From: Chlorobaculum sp. 24CR
GTDB lineage: Bacteria; Bacteroidota; Chlorobiia; Chlorobiales; Chlorobiaceae
Length of the DNA: 64,000 bases
Direction: 5' to 3'
NCBI RefSeq assembly: GCF_004118635.1
Contig: NZ_SDGU01000024.1
Span: 58,580-122,579, forward strand
Positions 28,723 to 38,799 of the stretch are shown in pieces. Position 1 is the stretch's first letter. Each line of letters begins with the position of its first letter. The notes under the pieces were generated by a model that had not been told where the DNA came from, did no database searches, and was given only the letters and a program-made list of their open reading frames with translations. The position numbers and the translations under genes are program-made.

Positions 28723-30219
28723 TTAGAGAATGTACTGGCTCAGATCCCTGTCGGCGACCACCTTGCCCAGCTTTTCGCGCACCTGGTCGGCGTCGATGAC
28801 CACCCTGTTGTCGGCGATCGTGCCATCAATGACCATTTCGGGAATACCGAACATCAGCTCTTCGAGCAGGTTGGTCAGAATCGTGTGCAGGCGCCGAGCA
28901 CCGATATTCTCGACCGTCTCGTTCACCTTGGCCGCCGTCCGGGCGATTTCGCGGATCGCGTCGTCGGTGAATTCGAGATCGATCTCTTCGGTGCGGAGCA
29001 TGGCTCGATACTGCTTGATGAGCGCGTTGCGCGGCTGGGTCAAAATCAGGAAGAAGTCCTCTTCGGTGAGGCTTTTCAGCTCGACCCTGATCGGAAAACG
29101 CCCCTGCAGTTCGGGAATCAGGTCGGATGGCCTCGCCACGTGGAACGCGCCCGAAGCGATGAAGAGCACGTGATCGGTCTTGACGACGCCGTACTTGGTC
29201 GAAACCGCCGAGCCTTCGACGATAGGCAACAAGTCGCGCTGCACCCCTTCGCGGCTCACATCGGGGCCTTTGCCACCCGCGCCGGTGGTCGGCGCAGCGA
29301 TCTTGTCGATCTCATCGATGAAAACGATGCCCGAATTTTCGACCTTGCCAAGCGCCTCCTTGACCACGGCATCCATGTCGATGAGCTTCTGCACCTCCTC
29401 CTGCTCCAGATACTTGCGGGCCTCGGCAATGGTCAGGCGGCGTTTTTTGCGCTTTTTCGGCATACCGCTCATCAAGTCCTGCATGATGTTGCCGATCTCC
29501 TCCATCTGCCCCAGGGGGCCGAAAATCTGCATCATGCCGCCCTGCCCGTCGCTGCTGATTTCGAGTTCGATCGGGCGATCCTCCATCCGGCCCGCGCGCA
29601 AGCGTTCGCGCATCTTCTGGCGGCTTTTGCGATTGACTTCGCGCTCAAGGTTCTTTCCTTCGATGGTGGCATCTTCGCCGGAAACAATGACGGCCTCCTC
29701 TTCACCGGCGCTCTCCTGCTCTTCGACGCCACTGACGGGGGGCAGCAAAATGTCGAGCAAGCGCTCCTCGACGAGCAACGCCGCCTTCTCCTTGACCTCC
29801 TCCGATTTTTCGCTGCGCACCATCGCGACGGATTGCTCGACCAGATCGCGAATCATCGACTCGACATCGCGCCCCACGTAACCGACCTCGGTGAACTTGG
29901 AAGCCTCGACCTTGACGAAGGGCGCGCGGGCGAGCTTGGCCAGCCGCCGGGCGATCTCGGTCTTGCCGACGCCGGTCGGGCCGATCATGATGATATTGTT
30001 CGGCATGATTTCGTCCCGCAACTCCTCACTCACATTCTGGCGGCGAAGCCGGTTGCGCAGGGCGATGGCCACCGATTTCTTGGCATCTTTCTGGCCGATG
30101 ATGTATTTGTCGAGCTGCTCGACGATCTGCGTCGGCGTGAGCTGCTCCTTGTCGATGAGTTTCACCGGAGGAGCCTGGGGTTCATCCGGCTGGGTCATAT
30201 CCTGAATATCGTTGTTCAT
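28723..30219 (-). CDS. hslU: ATP-dependent protease ATPase subunit HslU
   Basis: AAA+ unfoldase that feeds proteins to HslV. Walker [15 protein letters not shown] near the N-terminus, an inserted intermediate (I) domain of about 140 residues rich in Glu/Lys, Walker [12 protein letters not shown], sensor and arginine-finger region with [19 protein letters not shown], and the family-specific C-terminal tail ending SQYIL, which docks into HslV. 498 residues. The start ATG is 47 bases past hslV. Confidence 0.96.
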   Translation of the reverse strand: MNNDIQDMTQPDEPQAPPVKLIDKEQLTPTQIVEQLDKYIIGQKDAKKSVAIALRNRLRRQNVSEELRDEIMPNNIIMIGPTGVGKTEIARRLAKLARAPFVKVEASKFTEVGYVGRDVESMIRDLVEQSVAMVRSEKSEEVKEKAALLVEERLLDILLPPVSGVEEQESAGEEEAVIVSGEDATIEGKNLEREVNRKSRQKMRERLRAGRMEDRPIELEISSDGQGGMMQIFGPLGQMEEIGNIMQDLMSGMPKKRKKRRLTIAEARKYLEQEEVQKLIDMDAVVKEALGKVENSGIVFIDEIDKIAAPTTGAGGKGPDVSREGVQRDLLPIVEGSAVSTKYGVVKTDHVLFIASGAFHVARPSDLIPELQGRFPIRVELKSLTEEDFFLILTQPRNALIKQYRAMLRTEEIDLEFTDDAIREIARTAAKVNETVENIGARRLHTILTNLLEELMFGIPEMVIDGTIADNRVVIDADQVREKLGKVVADRDLSQYIL

Positions 30220-30266
30220 TGAGCTTTCGTTCGGAATTTCATGAAAATGGACGCCAACGCCCAGGG

Positions 30267-30812
30267 TTAAAGGGTTTCGATGACAATGTGGTCGTTGGTG
30301 TAAATGCAGATTTCAGCGGCGGTTTTCAGACTTTCGCGGACGATCTCTTCGGCGGAGAGCGAGGTGTGCTTCATGAGCGCCCGCGCGGCGGCAAGCGCGT
30401 ACATGCTGCCGCTGCCGATGGCCACGATGCCGTCCTCCGGCTCGATGACGTCGCCGGTGCCGGAGATGATGAGCGCCTTGTCCTGGCTGACGACGGCCAG
30501 CATCGCTTCGAGACGGCGAAGGTATTTGTCGGTGCGCCAGTCCTTTGCGAGTTCAACGGCGGCGCGTTCGAGCTTGCCGCTGTAGGCTTCGAGCTTCGCC
30601 TCGAACCGGTCGAGCAGCGTGAGCGCGTCGGCGGTAGCTCCGGCGAAACCGGTGATGAACCGGCCCTGATAGAGGCTGCGTATCTTGCGAGTGGAGTGCT
30701 TCATGACGGTGGCGCCAAGCGTCATCTGGCCGTCGCTGCCGAGCGCGGCCTTGCCATCCCTGAGCACGCCGATGACTGTGGTCGAACGTATCTGCGTTTT
30801 TTCCTGACCCAT
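30267..30812 (-). CDS. hslV: ATP-dependent protease peptidase subunit HslV
   Basis: N-terminal-nucleophile peptidase forming double hexamers with HslU. The active Thr is expected at residue 11, exposed by processing before [10 protein letters not shown]. Other motifs: [38 protein letters not shown] and [15 protein letters not shown]. 181 residues, with a short propeptide ([10 protein letters not shown]). It sits between rpoN and hslU in the same operon. Confidence 0.96.
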   Translation of the reverse strand: MGQEKTQIRSTTVIGVLRDGKAALGSDGQMTLGATVMKHSTRKIRSLYQGRFITGFAGATADALTLLDRFEAKLEAYSGKLERAAVELAKDWRTDKYLRRLEAMLAVVSQDKALIISGTGDVIEPEDGIVAIGSGSMYALAAARALMKHTSLSAEEIVRESLKTAAEICIYTNDHIVIETL

Positions 30813-30834
30813 AAAATCTTTCGTAAGAATGAGA

Positions 30835-32295
30835 TTAACCTATTTTTTTCCTTAATCTTGCAACTGGAATTTGCATTTGTTCACGGTATTTTGCAACCGT
30901 GCGCCGGGCGATTTTCACCCTTTTTTCGCCAAGCAGCTCACCGAGGCGTTCGTCGCTGAGCGGCTCGGCAGAGTTCTCCGCTTCGATCAGCTCGCGAAGC
31001 TGCTGCTTGATGATCCTCGACGAGGTCTCTTCACCCTCGCCGGTCGAAAGCGCGCTGCTGAAGAAATATTTCAGTTCAAACACGCCAAAACGGGTCTGTA
31101 CGTATTTTCCGTTCACCGCGCGGCTGATGGTCGAAATGTCGTAGCCGCTCTCTTCGGCGATGGTCTTCATCACGAGCGGCTGGAGGTGGCGCGGGCCGTC
31201 TATGAAAAACCTCGCCTGCGCCACCAGCAGCGCCTCCATCACCTTCAGCAAGGTCTGGCGGCGAATCTGCAGCGCGGTGGCGAACTCGTTAGCCCGCTGG
31301 AGCTTCTGGCGCATGAACTGCCGATCCGCCTTCGGCACCTTCCGCTTCGAGAGCACCTCGCGGTACTCGTCCGACACCCTGACCGACAGGCTGCTCCGGT
31401 CGTTCAGGGAGGCGAAGAGCGCGCCGTTTTCGTAGGTGACGATGAAATCGGGCGAGATGTAGTGCCCACCCTCATCGAAAAACACTTCGCCAGAATGCGG
31501 ATCGAGCGACGTAATCACGCCAATAGCCGCTTCGAGCTGGCGCTTCTCCAGGTTCAGCTTTTTCAGCAACCGGTCGAAGCGCTTGTTCATGAAGTCGTCG
31601 AACGCTTCCTGGAGGATCGTCCGCGCCACCGACACCGCATCGGCGTCGTGCTCGCGTTCATAGACCGAAAGCTCGACCAGCAGCCGCTGCCTGAGGTCGG
31701 CGACCGCCACGCCGGGCGGATCGAGATACCAGATTTTTTGCTGAATCTCGCGCACCTCCGCCAGTCTGGCCTCGATGCCCGACTGGCGCAAGCCGTCGAT
31801 GATCACCTCCAGCTCCTCGGTCAGGTAGCCGTCGCTGTCGAGATTGCCGAGAATTTCGGCGGCGATGAGCACCTCGCGCTCTTCGACGCCCTCCTGAAGC
31901 GAGAGGTCGCGCAGCAGTCGCTCGTGAAAGGTGTCGTGCTGCACCGCCTGGAAAAAGCGCTCCTCGGCGCCACTCGAAGCCCCGCCGCCGCCCGTCCTGC
32001 CGACGGAAACGGTCTCGCGATTCCCGCCGTCGGCCCGCACCTTCATCGACGAGCGCTCGAAACGGGCCACCGAATCGAACATCTCCGTCGAATCGCCGGA
32101 AACCGGCTGCGCCGCGCCAGCCGTTCCATCGTATGGACGGCGCTCCTCGACCAGTTCGAGCATGGGGTTATCCTGAACCTCGTCGTAAATCCGCTGTTCG
32201 AGCTGGGTCAGCGGCAGTTGCAGTAACTGGCTGGTCATCACCTGCTGCGCCGACAACTGGGCCGTCTGGCGCTGCTGTAGTCTCATCTCCGCCAT
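30835..32295 (-). CDS. rpoN: RNA polymerase sigma-54 factor
   Basis: Alternative sigma factor that needs enhancer-binding ATPases for open-complex formation. The Gln-rich region I starts [19 protein letters not shown], followed by an acidic variable linker with Gly/Ser-rich stretch, the core-binding domain, a helix-turn-helix ([15 protein letters not shown]) and the RpoN box [15 protein letters not shown] at the C-terminus. 486 residues. No enhancer-binding protein gene is in the window. Gaps: 22 bases to hslV and 6 to DUF3109. Confidence 0.97.
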   Translation of the reverse strand: MAEMRLQQRQTAQLSAQQVMTSQLLQLPLTQLEQRIYDEVQDNPMLELVEERRPYDGTAGAAQPVSGDSTEMFDSVARFERSSMKVRADGGNRETVSVGRTGGGGASSGAEERFFQAVQHDTFHERLLRDLSLQEGVEEREVLIAAEILGNLDSDGYLTEELEVIIDGLRQSGIEARLAEVREIQQKIWYLDPPGVAVADLRQRLLVELSVYEREHDADAVSVARTILQEAFDDFMNKRFDRLLKKLNLEKRQLEAAIGVITSLDPHSGEVFFDEGGHYISPDFIVTYENGALFASLNDRSSLSVRVSDEYREVLSKRKVPKADRQFMRQKLQRANEFATALQIRRQTLLKVMEALLVAQARFFIDGPRHLQPLVMKTIAEESGYDISTISRAVNGKYVQTRFGVFELKYFFSSALSTGEGEETSSRIIKQQLRELIEAENSAEPLSDERLGELLGEKRVKIARRTVAKYREQMQIPVARLRKKIG

Positions 32296-32301
32296 GATAC
32301 T

Positions 32302-32865
32302 TCAAATAGATGCGGCAAATTCCTTCAGGCTCATGTACCACTCATCTCCATACTTTTCCACAAGGGGCGCTTTGACGTAATCGATCAGCATGACATTCCG
32401 TTCGGCCCCCTGCCGACGGGCATCACGGCACATGGCGTGTTGTTCGTAAACAAGATAGTCCAATCCGAACTTTTTTCGCACCCGGATCGGGAAAAGCCGA
32501 CACGACAAGGGTTTGGTGCCTGGGAGCTGCCCGTTTCGCCACGCCGTCTCGACAGCGCAGAGCGCCTTGCCGTTTTCGTGATAGACGAACACGCACTCTT
32601 GGCCTTCGATGGTTTTGGTGTAGAGGTTTCCCTGATAGATTTCCGTGCAGTCGTGCCGCCGGATGTAGCGGAGATTGCGCTCCGGAAGCATTGGCCGGAG
32701 CGGCTCGACCGAGGCTTCGAGATAGTTCGCTTCCGGCTCGTCGATCGGCGCGCCGAGTTCGCCCTCGACGCAGCAGGCGCCGTGGCACAGGTCGAGATTG
32801 CAACAGAACCGCGCTTCGAGAACGGCGCGATCAACGAGAACTTCACCGATGGAGAGGACTGACAT
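32302..32865 (-). CDS. DUF3109-family cysteine-rich protein
   Basis: 187 residues. Conserved cysteine cluster near the start (ARFCCNLDLCHGACC) and further cysteines in GQECVF, ALCAVE, PLSCRLFPIR and HAMCRDA, fitting a metal-binding fold, though the metal is unknown. The N-terminus is acidic, without signal peptide, so it is probably cytoplasmic. It lies directly upstream of rpoN with a 6-base gap. The family is widespread in Bacteroidota and Chlorobiota and has no assigned function that I can name. Confidence 0.85.
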   Translation of the reverse strand: MSVLSIGEVLVDRAVLEARFCCNLDLCHGACCVEGELGAPIDEPEANYLEASVEPLRPMLPERNLRYIRRHDCTEIYQGNLYTKTIEGQECVFVYHENGKALCAVETAWRNGQLPGTKPLSCRLFPIRVRKKFGLDYLVYEQHAMCRDARRQGAERNVMLIDYVKAPLVEKYGDEWYMSLKEFAASI

Positions 32866-33177
32866 GCTCAGGATTGAATGAAAAGGAGAGAAGTGGACGT
32901 TCCGGTTTGGGTGGAAAAATCAGAGGGGAAATTATGCGTGCTCATTGAACGGCTCTTCACTATCTTTTTACCTTGAATGTTCATCGTAACCATACCCCGT
33001 CCCGAAAACCGAAACGGATAAACCGGAACCATCATCGTATATTCAACAGATCGCTTACCGCAGAAATCGCGCCACGACGGGCATCCTTCGGCGTCACTGC
33101 ACACTATGTAAACAATAAAGCCGAAAGTTGCAAAGCGACGCCACTGGCTTGAGCTTATCCGGATAACACACCGTTTC
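32866..33177. other. 312-bp divergent gap between DUF3109 and radA
   Basis: No gene is supported. A 107-codon open frame on the minus strand (32868-33191) overlaps the radA start and has no family features. The gap should contain the promoters of both transcription units, but I cannot pick convincing -10/-35 elements. Confidence 0.5.
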
Positions 33178-34548
33178 ATGGCAAAATCCACCGTTCGTTA
33201 CGTCTGCTCGGCCTGCGGGGCCGTTTCGCTGAAATACCAGGGGCGCTGCTTCGAGTGCCAGAGCTGGGGGACGCTGGTTGAAACGCACGCCGAGGAACCG
33301 GAGGGCAAAACCCGCAAGAAGCATCCCGCCGGTTCGCTGCCCGAAGTGCAGAACCTCGACGAAGAGGTTCCGTCCGGCTTCCACCGCACCCTGAGTGGCA
33401 TCGGCGAACTCGACCGGGTGCTCGGCGGCGGGCTGATGGAGGCCTCGGCTATTCTGGTGGGCGGCGAGCCGGGCATCGGCAAATCGACGCTGATGATCCA
33501 GCTCGTGCCGCGCCTCGCGGGCAAAAAGGTGCTCTACGTGGCGGGCGAGGAGTCGCCGAACCAGATTCGCCAGCGCGCCCGGCGGCTGTCGATCAAGGCC
33601 CCGAACCTGCGGCTCGTCTCGGAAGTGGCGCTCGAACGCATTCTCGACGCCATCACCAGCGAGCAGCCGGAGCTGGTGATCGTCGATTCGATCCAGACGG
33701 TTTATTCGACCGACTACCAGAGTTCGGCGGGAACCATCACGCAGATCCGGGAATGCGCCGCCTCGCTCATCCGGGCGGCCAAGGAAGAGAACTTCATTCT
33801 GCTCATCATCGGCCACATCACCAAGGAGGGGTCGCTGGCCGGGCCGAAGGCGCTGGAGCACATGGTCGATACGGTGTTGCAGTTCGAGGGCGAAAACTAC
33901 CAGCGCTACCGCATCATCCGCTCGGTCAAGAACCGCTTCGGCCCGACCAACGAAATCGGCGTCTTCAAGATGGAGGAGGATGGCCTGACCGAAGTCTCCA
34001 ACCCGTCGGAGTTCTTCATCTCCGACCGCCGGACGGACGTGCCGGGCACGGCGGTGCTGGCCGCAATCGAGGGGTCGCGCGCGCTGATGGTGGAGGTGCA
34101 GGCTCTGGTCTGTCGCACCGGCTACTCCATGCCGCAACGCATCAGCACGGGATTTGACCTCAAGCGCATCGCCATCATCCTCGCCGTGCTCGAAAAGCGG
34201 TTGCAGTTCCAGACCGCCGGGCAGGATGTGTTCGTCAAAATCGCGGGCGGCCTGAAGCTGGTCGAACCGGCGGCGGACCTCGGCATCGCCGCCGCCGTCG
34301 CATCGGGCTTGCAGGACAAGCCGTGCAGCCCGATGGCCTGCTGCTGTGGCGAGATCGGCCTGTCGGGCGAACTGCGGGCCATCAGCGACGGCGAGCGACG
34401 CATCCGCGAGGCGGTGCACCTCGGCTTCAAGTCCATCGTGCTGCCGGAGTCGAACACCCGCGAGCTGAAGCCGTCGATCAAAAAGCTGCCGATCCGGATT
34501 CACGGCTGCCGCACGCTGCACGAAGCGCTCGAAGCGATGGGGGTGTAA
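33178..34548 (+). CDS. radA: DNA repair protein RadA
   Basis: RecA-like ATPase that promotes branch migration at recombination intermediates. N-terminal C4 zinc finger YVCSACGAVSLKYQGRCFEC, Walker A GGEPGIGKSTLM, the RadA-specific KNRFGPTNEIGVF motif, and a C-terminal Lon-like domain (DVFVKIAGGLKLVEPAADL, GEIGLSGELRAISDGERRI). 456 residues, full length. The upstream divergent gap of about 310 bases separates it from the DUF3109 gene. Confidence 0.97.
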   Translation: MAKSTVRYVCSACGAVSLKYQGRCFECQSWGTLVETHAEEPEGKTRKKHPAGSLPEVQNLDEEVPSGFHRTLSGIGELDRVLGGGLMEASAILVGGEPGIGKSTLMIQLVPRLAGKKVLYVAGEESPNQIRQRARRLSIKAPNLRLVSEVALERILDAITSEQPELVIVDSIQTVYSTDYQSSAGTITQIRECAASLIRAAKEENFILLIIGHITKEGSLAGPKALEHMVDTVLQFEGENYQRYRIIRSVKNRFGPTNEIGVFKMEEDGLTEVSNPSEFFISDRRTDVPGTAVLAAIEGSRALMVEVQALVCRTGYSMPQRISTGFDLKRIAIILAVLEKRLQFQTAGQDVFVKIAGGLKLVEPAADLGIAAAVASGLQDKPCSPMACCCGEIGLSGELRAISDGERRIREAVHLGFKSIVLPESNTRELKPSIKKLPIRIHGCRTLHEALEAMGV

Positions 34549-34666
34549 GGGAAAAAGTGGACAGTATAGACAGGTTCCGGAACAAAACAGACCACCTTCG
34601 CCCTTTTGGCGAAATGTCTTACATTAGTGCAGACTACCGTTTCCAAACCGTTCAGGAGCTACTACC

Positions 34667-35008
34667 ATGTTCAGATTGTTGATTCACTGGCTCATCAGCG
34701 CGACGGCGGTGTATGTAACCGCCAACATGCTTTCGGGAATTACCGTCCGCAGTTTCGGCGCGGCGCTGATCGTGGCGCTGGTGCTGGGGCTGGTCAACGT
34801 GCTCATCAAGCCGGTGCTGGTCTTCTTTTCGATTCCGGCGCTGGTGCTCACGCTCGGTCTTTTCATGCTGGTCATCAACGCCCTGATGCTGATGCTCGCC
34901 GCCTGGCTGGTTGACGGCTTCGCGGTCGCGAGCTTCTGGTGGGCCGTGCTCGGCTCGCTCTGCATCAGCCTGGTAGCCTGGCTCATGAGCGCTGTTCTGA
35001 ACATCTGA
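34667..35008 (+). CDS. Phage holin family 4 / PF04020-type small membrane protein
   Basis: 113 residues with four hydrophobic helices and few charged residues. The sequence pattern (YVTANMLSGITVRSFGAALIVALVLGLVN, then NVLIKPVLVFFSIPALVLTLGLF and MLAAWLVDGF) is that of the widespread PF04020 family. Despite the holin name these are found in ordinary chromosomes and have no known lytic role. It is followed by bchC after 20 bases and is probably co-transcribed with it. Confidence 0.8.
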   Translation: MFRLLIHWLISATAVYVTANMLSGITVRSFGAALIVALVLGLVNVLIKPVLVFFSIPALVLTLGLFMLVINALMLMLAAWLVDGFAVASFWWAVLGSLCISLVAWLMSAVLNI

Positions 35009-35028
35009 AACACCATCGATAACCGACC

Positions 35029-35985
35029 ATGCAGGGAGAAGCACAGGCCCTCGTCCTCATCAAAGCCAACAAGCTCAAGCTCCAGACCGTGAAGTATGCG
35101 GCCGACGGGCCGCGAGACATTCTCGTCAGAACCATCGCGAGCACCATCACGCCCGGCCTCGACCGGCTGCTGTTGACCAACAAGCCGGTGTCGAACAAGG
35201 TGCTCGCCTATCCGGTGATGCCGGGCAGCGAAACCATCGGCCAGGTGATGCACACCGGCCCGGCAGTCACCAGCGTCAAAAAGGGCGATTTCGTCTATGC
35301 CTTCAAGGGCGACTGCTGGGTCGGCGTCGATCCCTATTACGGCTGCCACGCCGAGGTGGTGCCAACTTCCGAGGAGAACGTGCTGCCGCTTGGCCGCGAA
35401 CCGATTCATCGCGACCTGCTGACCGGCCTGGTGAGCTACGTACTCAGCGCCATGGAAAAGGTTGCGCTCGATCCCTCCATGCGGGTGCTCTTGCTCGGTC
35501 TCGGCTCGGTTGGGCTGATGGTGTCGGAATATCTGCACTACCGGGGCATCCGCCACGTCGATGCGCTGGAGGTCTTCCCGCTTCGCGGCCAGCTCTCGCA
35601 CGCCGAAAACATCGGCATCGACATCGTCGATTTCACCGGTGACTTCAACGACCGCTACGATCTGGTCATCGAAACGACGGGCCGCATCCTGATGGTCGAA
35701 AAGGTAATGCGCCTGTTGAAGCCGAAAGGTAAGGTGCTGCTCATGGGCAGCTACGAGGTGCTCGGCTACGACTACCGGCTGATTCAGCACAAAGAGCCGG
35801 TCATCGTCTGTTCGAGCCTCACCGACCGGCGGCATCTCGTCGAGGCCAAAGAGCTGCTCGAACGCGAGGTGCTCGAAACCGAAAAGTTCTTCACCAACGT
35901 CTTTCCGGTCAGCCAGTACGAGCTGGCCTACCGCATCGCCCTCGACAGCAAGGAGGCGATAAAGACGGTCATCAGTTGGATTTAG
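35029..35985 (+). CDS. bchC: Bacteriochlorophyllide dehydrogenase BchC
   Basis: Zinc-type alcohol-dehydrogenase-fold enzyme that oxidises the 3-hydroxyethyl group of bacteriochlorophyllide during bacteriochlorophyll synthesis. The GroES-like N-terminal domain contains YPVMPGSETIGQV and GDFVYAFKGDCWVGVDPYYG, with HAEV following, and the NAD-binding domain has VLLLGLGSVGLMVSEYLH. The length (318 residues) and the short GroES portion, without the structural-zinc cysteines of classical ADH, fit BchC. Its presence strongly supports a green sulfur bacterium. It precedes an ABC transporter pair by 15 bases. Confidence 0.9.
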   Translation: MQGEAQALVLIKANKLKLQTVKYAADGPRDILVRTIASTITPGLDRLLLTNKPVSNKVLAYPVMPGSETIGQVMHTGPAVTSVKKGDFVYAFKGDCWVGVDPYYGCHAEVVPTSEENVLPLGREPIHRDLLTGLVSYVLSAMEKVALDPSMRVLLLGLGSVGLMVSEYLHYRGIRHVDALEVFPLRGQLSHAENIGIDIVDFTGDFNDRYDLVIETTGRILMVEKVMRLLKPKGKVLLMGSYEVLGYDYRLIQHKEPVIVCSSLTDRRHLVEAKELLEREVLETEKFFTNVFPVSQYELAYRIALDSKEAIKTVISWI

Positions 35986-36000
35986 GCGCGGAGTATCTTC

Positions 36001-37536
36001 ATGGCGACCGCGGTAAAGCTCTCCGGAATCACCAAAACTTTCGGCAACCTCAAGGCCAACGACAACGTCTCGCTGTCGATAGCGTCGGCATCGATCCACG
36101 CGCTGGTCGGCGAGAACGGCGCGGGCAAAAGCACCCTGTCGAACATCATCTACGGCCTCTTGCACCCCGACTCCGGCATGATGGAAGTTGACGGCAAAGC
36201 GGTGAAATTCAAATCTGCGCGTCAAGCCATCGAGGCGGGCGTCGGCATGGTGCATCAGCACTTCATGCTGGCGCCGACGCTCACGGTGACGGAGAACATC
36301 ATTCTCGGCAAGGAGGAGAGCCGCTTTTCGCTGCCGACCCGCCGCATCGGCAAGGAGATTGGCCGACTCGCCACGCAGCACGGCCTCGACGTCGATCCCG
36401 GCGCGCTGGTCTCGACGCTCTCGGTCGGCGAGCAGCAGCGCGTGGAGATTCTCAAGCTGCTCTATCGCCGCGCCCGCATCCTGATTCTCGACGAACCGAC
36501 CGCCGTGCTCTCGCCGCCCGAAACCGCTCGCCTTTTCGCCACCCTGCGCTCGCTCGCCGCCGAGGGGCGCACGATTCTCGTCATCACCCACAAACTCGAC
36601 GAGGTGCTCGCCATTTCGGACACGGTAAGCGTCATGCGCAAAGGGGCGCTCGTCGGCACCGTGCCGACCGCCTCGACCGGCAAGGAGGAGCTGGCGCGGA
36701 TGATGGTCGGGCGCGACGTGCTGCTCAGAACCGCCAACCCGCCGCAGGCAACGAGCAAAACGGTGCTCTCGATTGACAGGCTCTCGTATCGGACGCCGCA
36801 GGGGGTCGAAAAGCTCAGCGGCCTGACGCTGAGGGTGCGGGCGGGCGAAATCTACGGCATCGCCGGAGTGGAGGGCAACGGCCAGAGCGAGCTGCTCTCG
36901 CTTTTGTGGGGGACGTTCGAGCGCGATGGCACAACCGGCGGCTCCATCACCATCGACGGGCGACAGACGCTCGGCCTGAGTCCGGCGGAGGTCGCCGCGC
37001 TTGGCGTTTCGATGATCCCCGAAGATCGCCACAAATCGGCGGTGATTGCCGAATACGGCATCGAACAGAACCTGATCCTCGGCAGGCATCGCGAAAAAGC
37101 GTTCCATCGCGGCATCGGCTTCAACCGCCAGGCGCTCCGCGAAAACGCCGCAGCGATGATCGAGCGCTACGACGTGCGCGGCGCGGCGGAAACCAATCCG
37201 CCCATCGCCTCGCTCTCCGGCGGCAACCAGCAGAAGATCGTGGTGGCGCGGGAGATGGAGCGCCCCCTGCTGAAGCTCCTCGTGCTCGCCCAGCCCACGC
37301 GCGGCGTGGATATTGGCGCCATCGAGCAGATTCACCGACGCATCATCGAGGCCCGCAAAAGCGGCCTAGCCATCCTGCTCATCTCGTCGGAACTCGAAGA
37401 GCTCGTCGCCCTTTCGACGCGCATCGGCTGCCTCTACAAAGGCGCGATCCGCCACGAATTCAGCGAAGAGGAGGTGCGGCAGGGGCGCGAGGCGGAGTCG
37501 GGCTTCGAGCAAGAGATCGGCATGCACATCACCTGA
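36001..37536 (+). CDS. ABC transporter ATP-binding protein, nucleoside/simple-sugar importer (YufO type)
   Basis: 511 residues with two fused nucleotide-binding domains. The first has VGENGAGKSTLSNIIYGLL (Walker A), TLSVGEQQRVEIL (signature) and ILILDEPTAVLSP (Walker B). The second is degenerate, as usual in this family: VEGNGQSELLSLLWG, LSGGNQQKIVVAREM and VLAQPTRGVDIGA. This type pairs with BMP-family lipoproteins and two permeases for uptake of nucleosides or similar solutes. Here it follows bchC and precedes one permease. No BMP lipoprotein or second permease is in the window. Confidence 0.9.
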   Translation: MATAVKLSGITKTFGNLKANDNVSLSIASASIHALVGENGAGKSTLSNIIYGLLHPDSGMMEVDGKAVKFKSARQAIEAGVGMVHQHFMLAPTLTVTENIILGKEESRFSLPTRRIGKEIGRLATQHGLDVDPGALVSTLSVGEQQRVEILKLLYRRARILILDEPTAVLSPPETARLFATLRSLAAEGRTILVITHKLDEVLAISDTVSVMRKGALVGTVPTASTGKEELARMMVGRDVLLRTANPPQATSKTVLSIDRLSYRTPQGVEKLSGLTLRVRAGEIYGIAGVEGNGQSELLSLLWGTFERDGTTGGSITIDGRQTLGLSPAEVAALGVSMIPEDRHKSAVIAEYGIEQNLILGRHREKAFHRGIGFNRQALRENAAAMIERYDVRGAAETNPPIASLSGGNQQKIVVAREMERPLLKLLVLAQPTRGVDIGAIEQIHRRIIEARKSGLAILLISSELEELVALSTRIGCLYKGAIRHEFSEEEVRQGREAESGFEQEIGMHIT

Positions 37537-37551
37537 AACCTCATTTTTTCG

Positions 37552-38586
37552 ATGTCGAAGCGCAGCGTCAAACCTCTCATTCCCGTTCTCTCACTCCTGT
37601 TCGCCCTCGCGACAGGCAGCCTCATCATTGCGGCCACGGGAAGCGACCCGATGGCCGTCTGGCAGAAGATGCTCCGCTCGACCTTCGCTTCAGGCTATGG
37701 CATCGGTCAGGTGCTGTTCCGGGCGACGACGCTCATCTTCACGGGCCTGGCCGTCGCGCTTCCGTTCCGGGTGCGGCTCTTCAACATCGGCGGCGAGGGC
37801 CAACTCCTCATGGGCGCGTTGGCCGCCGCGCTCTGCGGCCTGGCGCTTCCGGCGGGCACACCGGCACTCGTCGCCGCGCCCGCGCTGATGCTCGTGGCCG
37901 CCGCCGCCGGCGCAGGCTGGGCGCTCGTCGCGGGATGGCTGAAGGTGCGACGCGGTGTCAACGAGGTGATCTCGACCATCATGCTCAACTTCATCGCCCT
38001 CGGCATCACCGGCTACCTGCTGACCAACCACTTCGCCGTGCCCTCGACCGTCCACACTTCGGCGATCATTCCCGGCGGATGGCTGCCCGATTTCGACACG
38101 CTCTTCGGCCTCAACTGGCACTCCCCGGCCAACCTCTCGCTTTTTGTCGCTCTGGCCGTCACCGCCGGAGCCGCCGTGCTGCTCTTCCGCTCGCGCTACG
38201 GCTACGATATGATCGCCGCGGGCCTGAACCCGGAGGCCGCCCGCCACGCCGGAATCGCGACCGGTCGGCACATGCTCGGTGCAATGGCGCTCGGCGGCGC
38301 GATGGCGGGTCTCGGCGCGGCGAACCTCGTGCTTGGCTACAAGCACTGGTTCGAGGCCGGTCTCTCCGCCGGAGCCGGATTCATGGGCATCGCCGTCGCC
38401 CTGCTCGCCGGAGCCAACCCCGCCGGAATCATCGTCGCCGCCCTGCTCTTCGCCTGGCTCGACTACGGCGGCCTGGCGGTCAACACCCTCGTCCCCAAAG
38501 ACATCTTCATGATGGTGCAGGCCATCACGATTCTCTCGATCATCAGCTTCCCCGCTCTTTTCAAAAGCTGGTTAAAAGAGGATTGA
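37552..38586 (+). CDS. ABC transporter permease, nucleoside/simple-sugar importer (YufP type)
   Basis: Polytopic membrane protein of 344 residues with about eight to ten TM helices. Family features: GYGIGQVLFRATTLIFTGLAV, FNIGGEGQLLMGALAA, RRGVNEVISTIMLNFIAL and LNPEAARHAGIATGRHML. It is 15 bases downstream of the ATP-binding gene and most likely forms a complex with it. Such importers normally need a second permease (YufQ type), which is absent here and must be elsewhere or missing. Confidence 0.9.
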   Translation: MSKRSVKPLIPVLSLLFALATGSLIIAATGSDPMAVWQKMLRSTFASGYGIGQVLFRATTLIFTGLAVALPFRVRLFNIGGEGQLLMGALAAALCGLALPAGTPALVAAPALMLVAAAAGAGWALVAGWLKVRRGVNEVISTIMLNFIALGITGYLLTNHFAVPSTVHTSAIIPGGWLPDFDTLFGLNWHSPANLSLFVALAVTAGAAVLLFRSRYGYDMIAAGLNPEAARHAGIATGRHMLGAMALGGAMAGLGAANLVLGYKHWFEAGLSAGAGFMGIAVALLAGANPAGIIVAALLFAWLDYGGLAVNTLVPKDIFMMVQAITILSIISFPALFKSWLKED

Positions 38587-38799
38587 TTTTCAGAAAAAGG
38601 ACGGCGCGGACAGCCAAGCTCGCCCCCGCATCTCCGCTTTCGACAGACTCTCGTTCCGTTACAAAGTGGTGAAATAATGGCGAATCCACTTTTCTCCGAG
38701 ATGATGAATTTTTTATCTTCCACCTGCAACGGGCGTTCTTCGTTCTCGAAATGCCCTGTACTGACCGAAGCAATTCATTGAAGAAGACCTGAAAATCCT

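Noticed and set aside
28708..30222. Long plus-strand open frame antisense to hslU
   Set aside because: Shadow frame; the minus-strand frame has all HslU motifs.
32868..33191. 107-codon minus-strand open frame upstream of DUF3109
   Set aside because: It overlaps the radA start, has no domain and is not supported by spacing.
34684..37335. 883-codon minus-strand open frame antisense to bchC and the ABC genes
   Set aside because: High-GC shadow frame with no recognisable domain; the plus-strand genes carry clear motifs.
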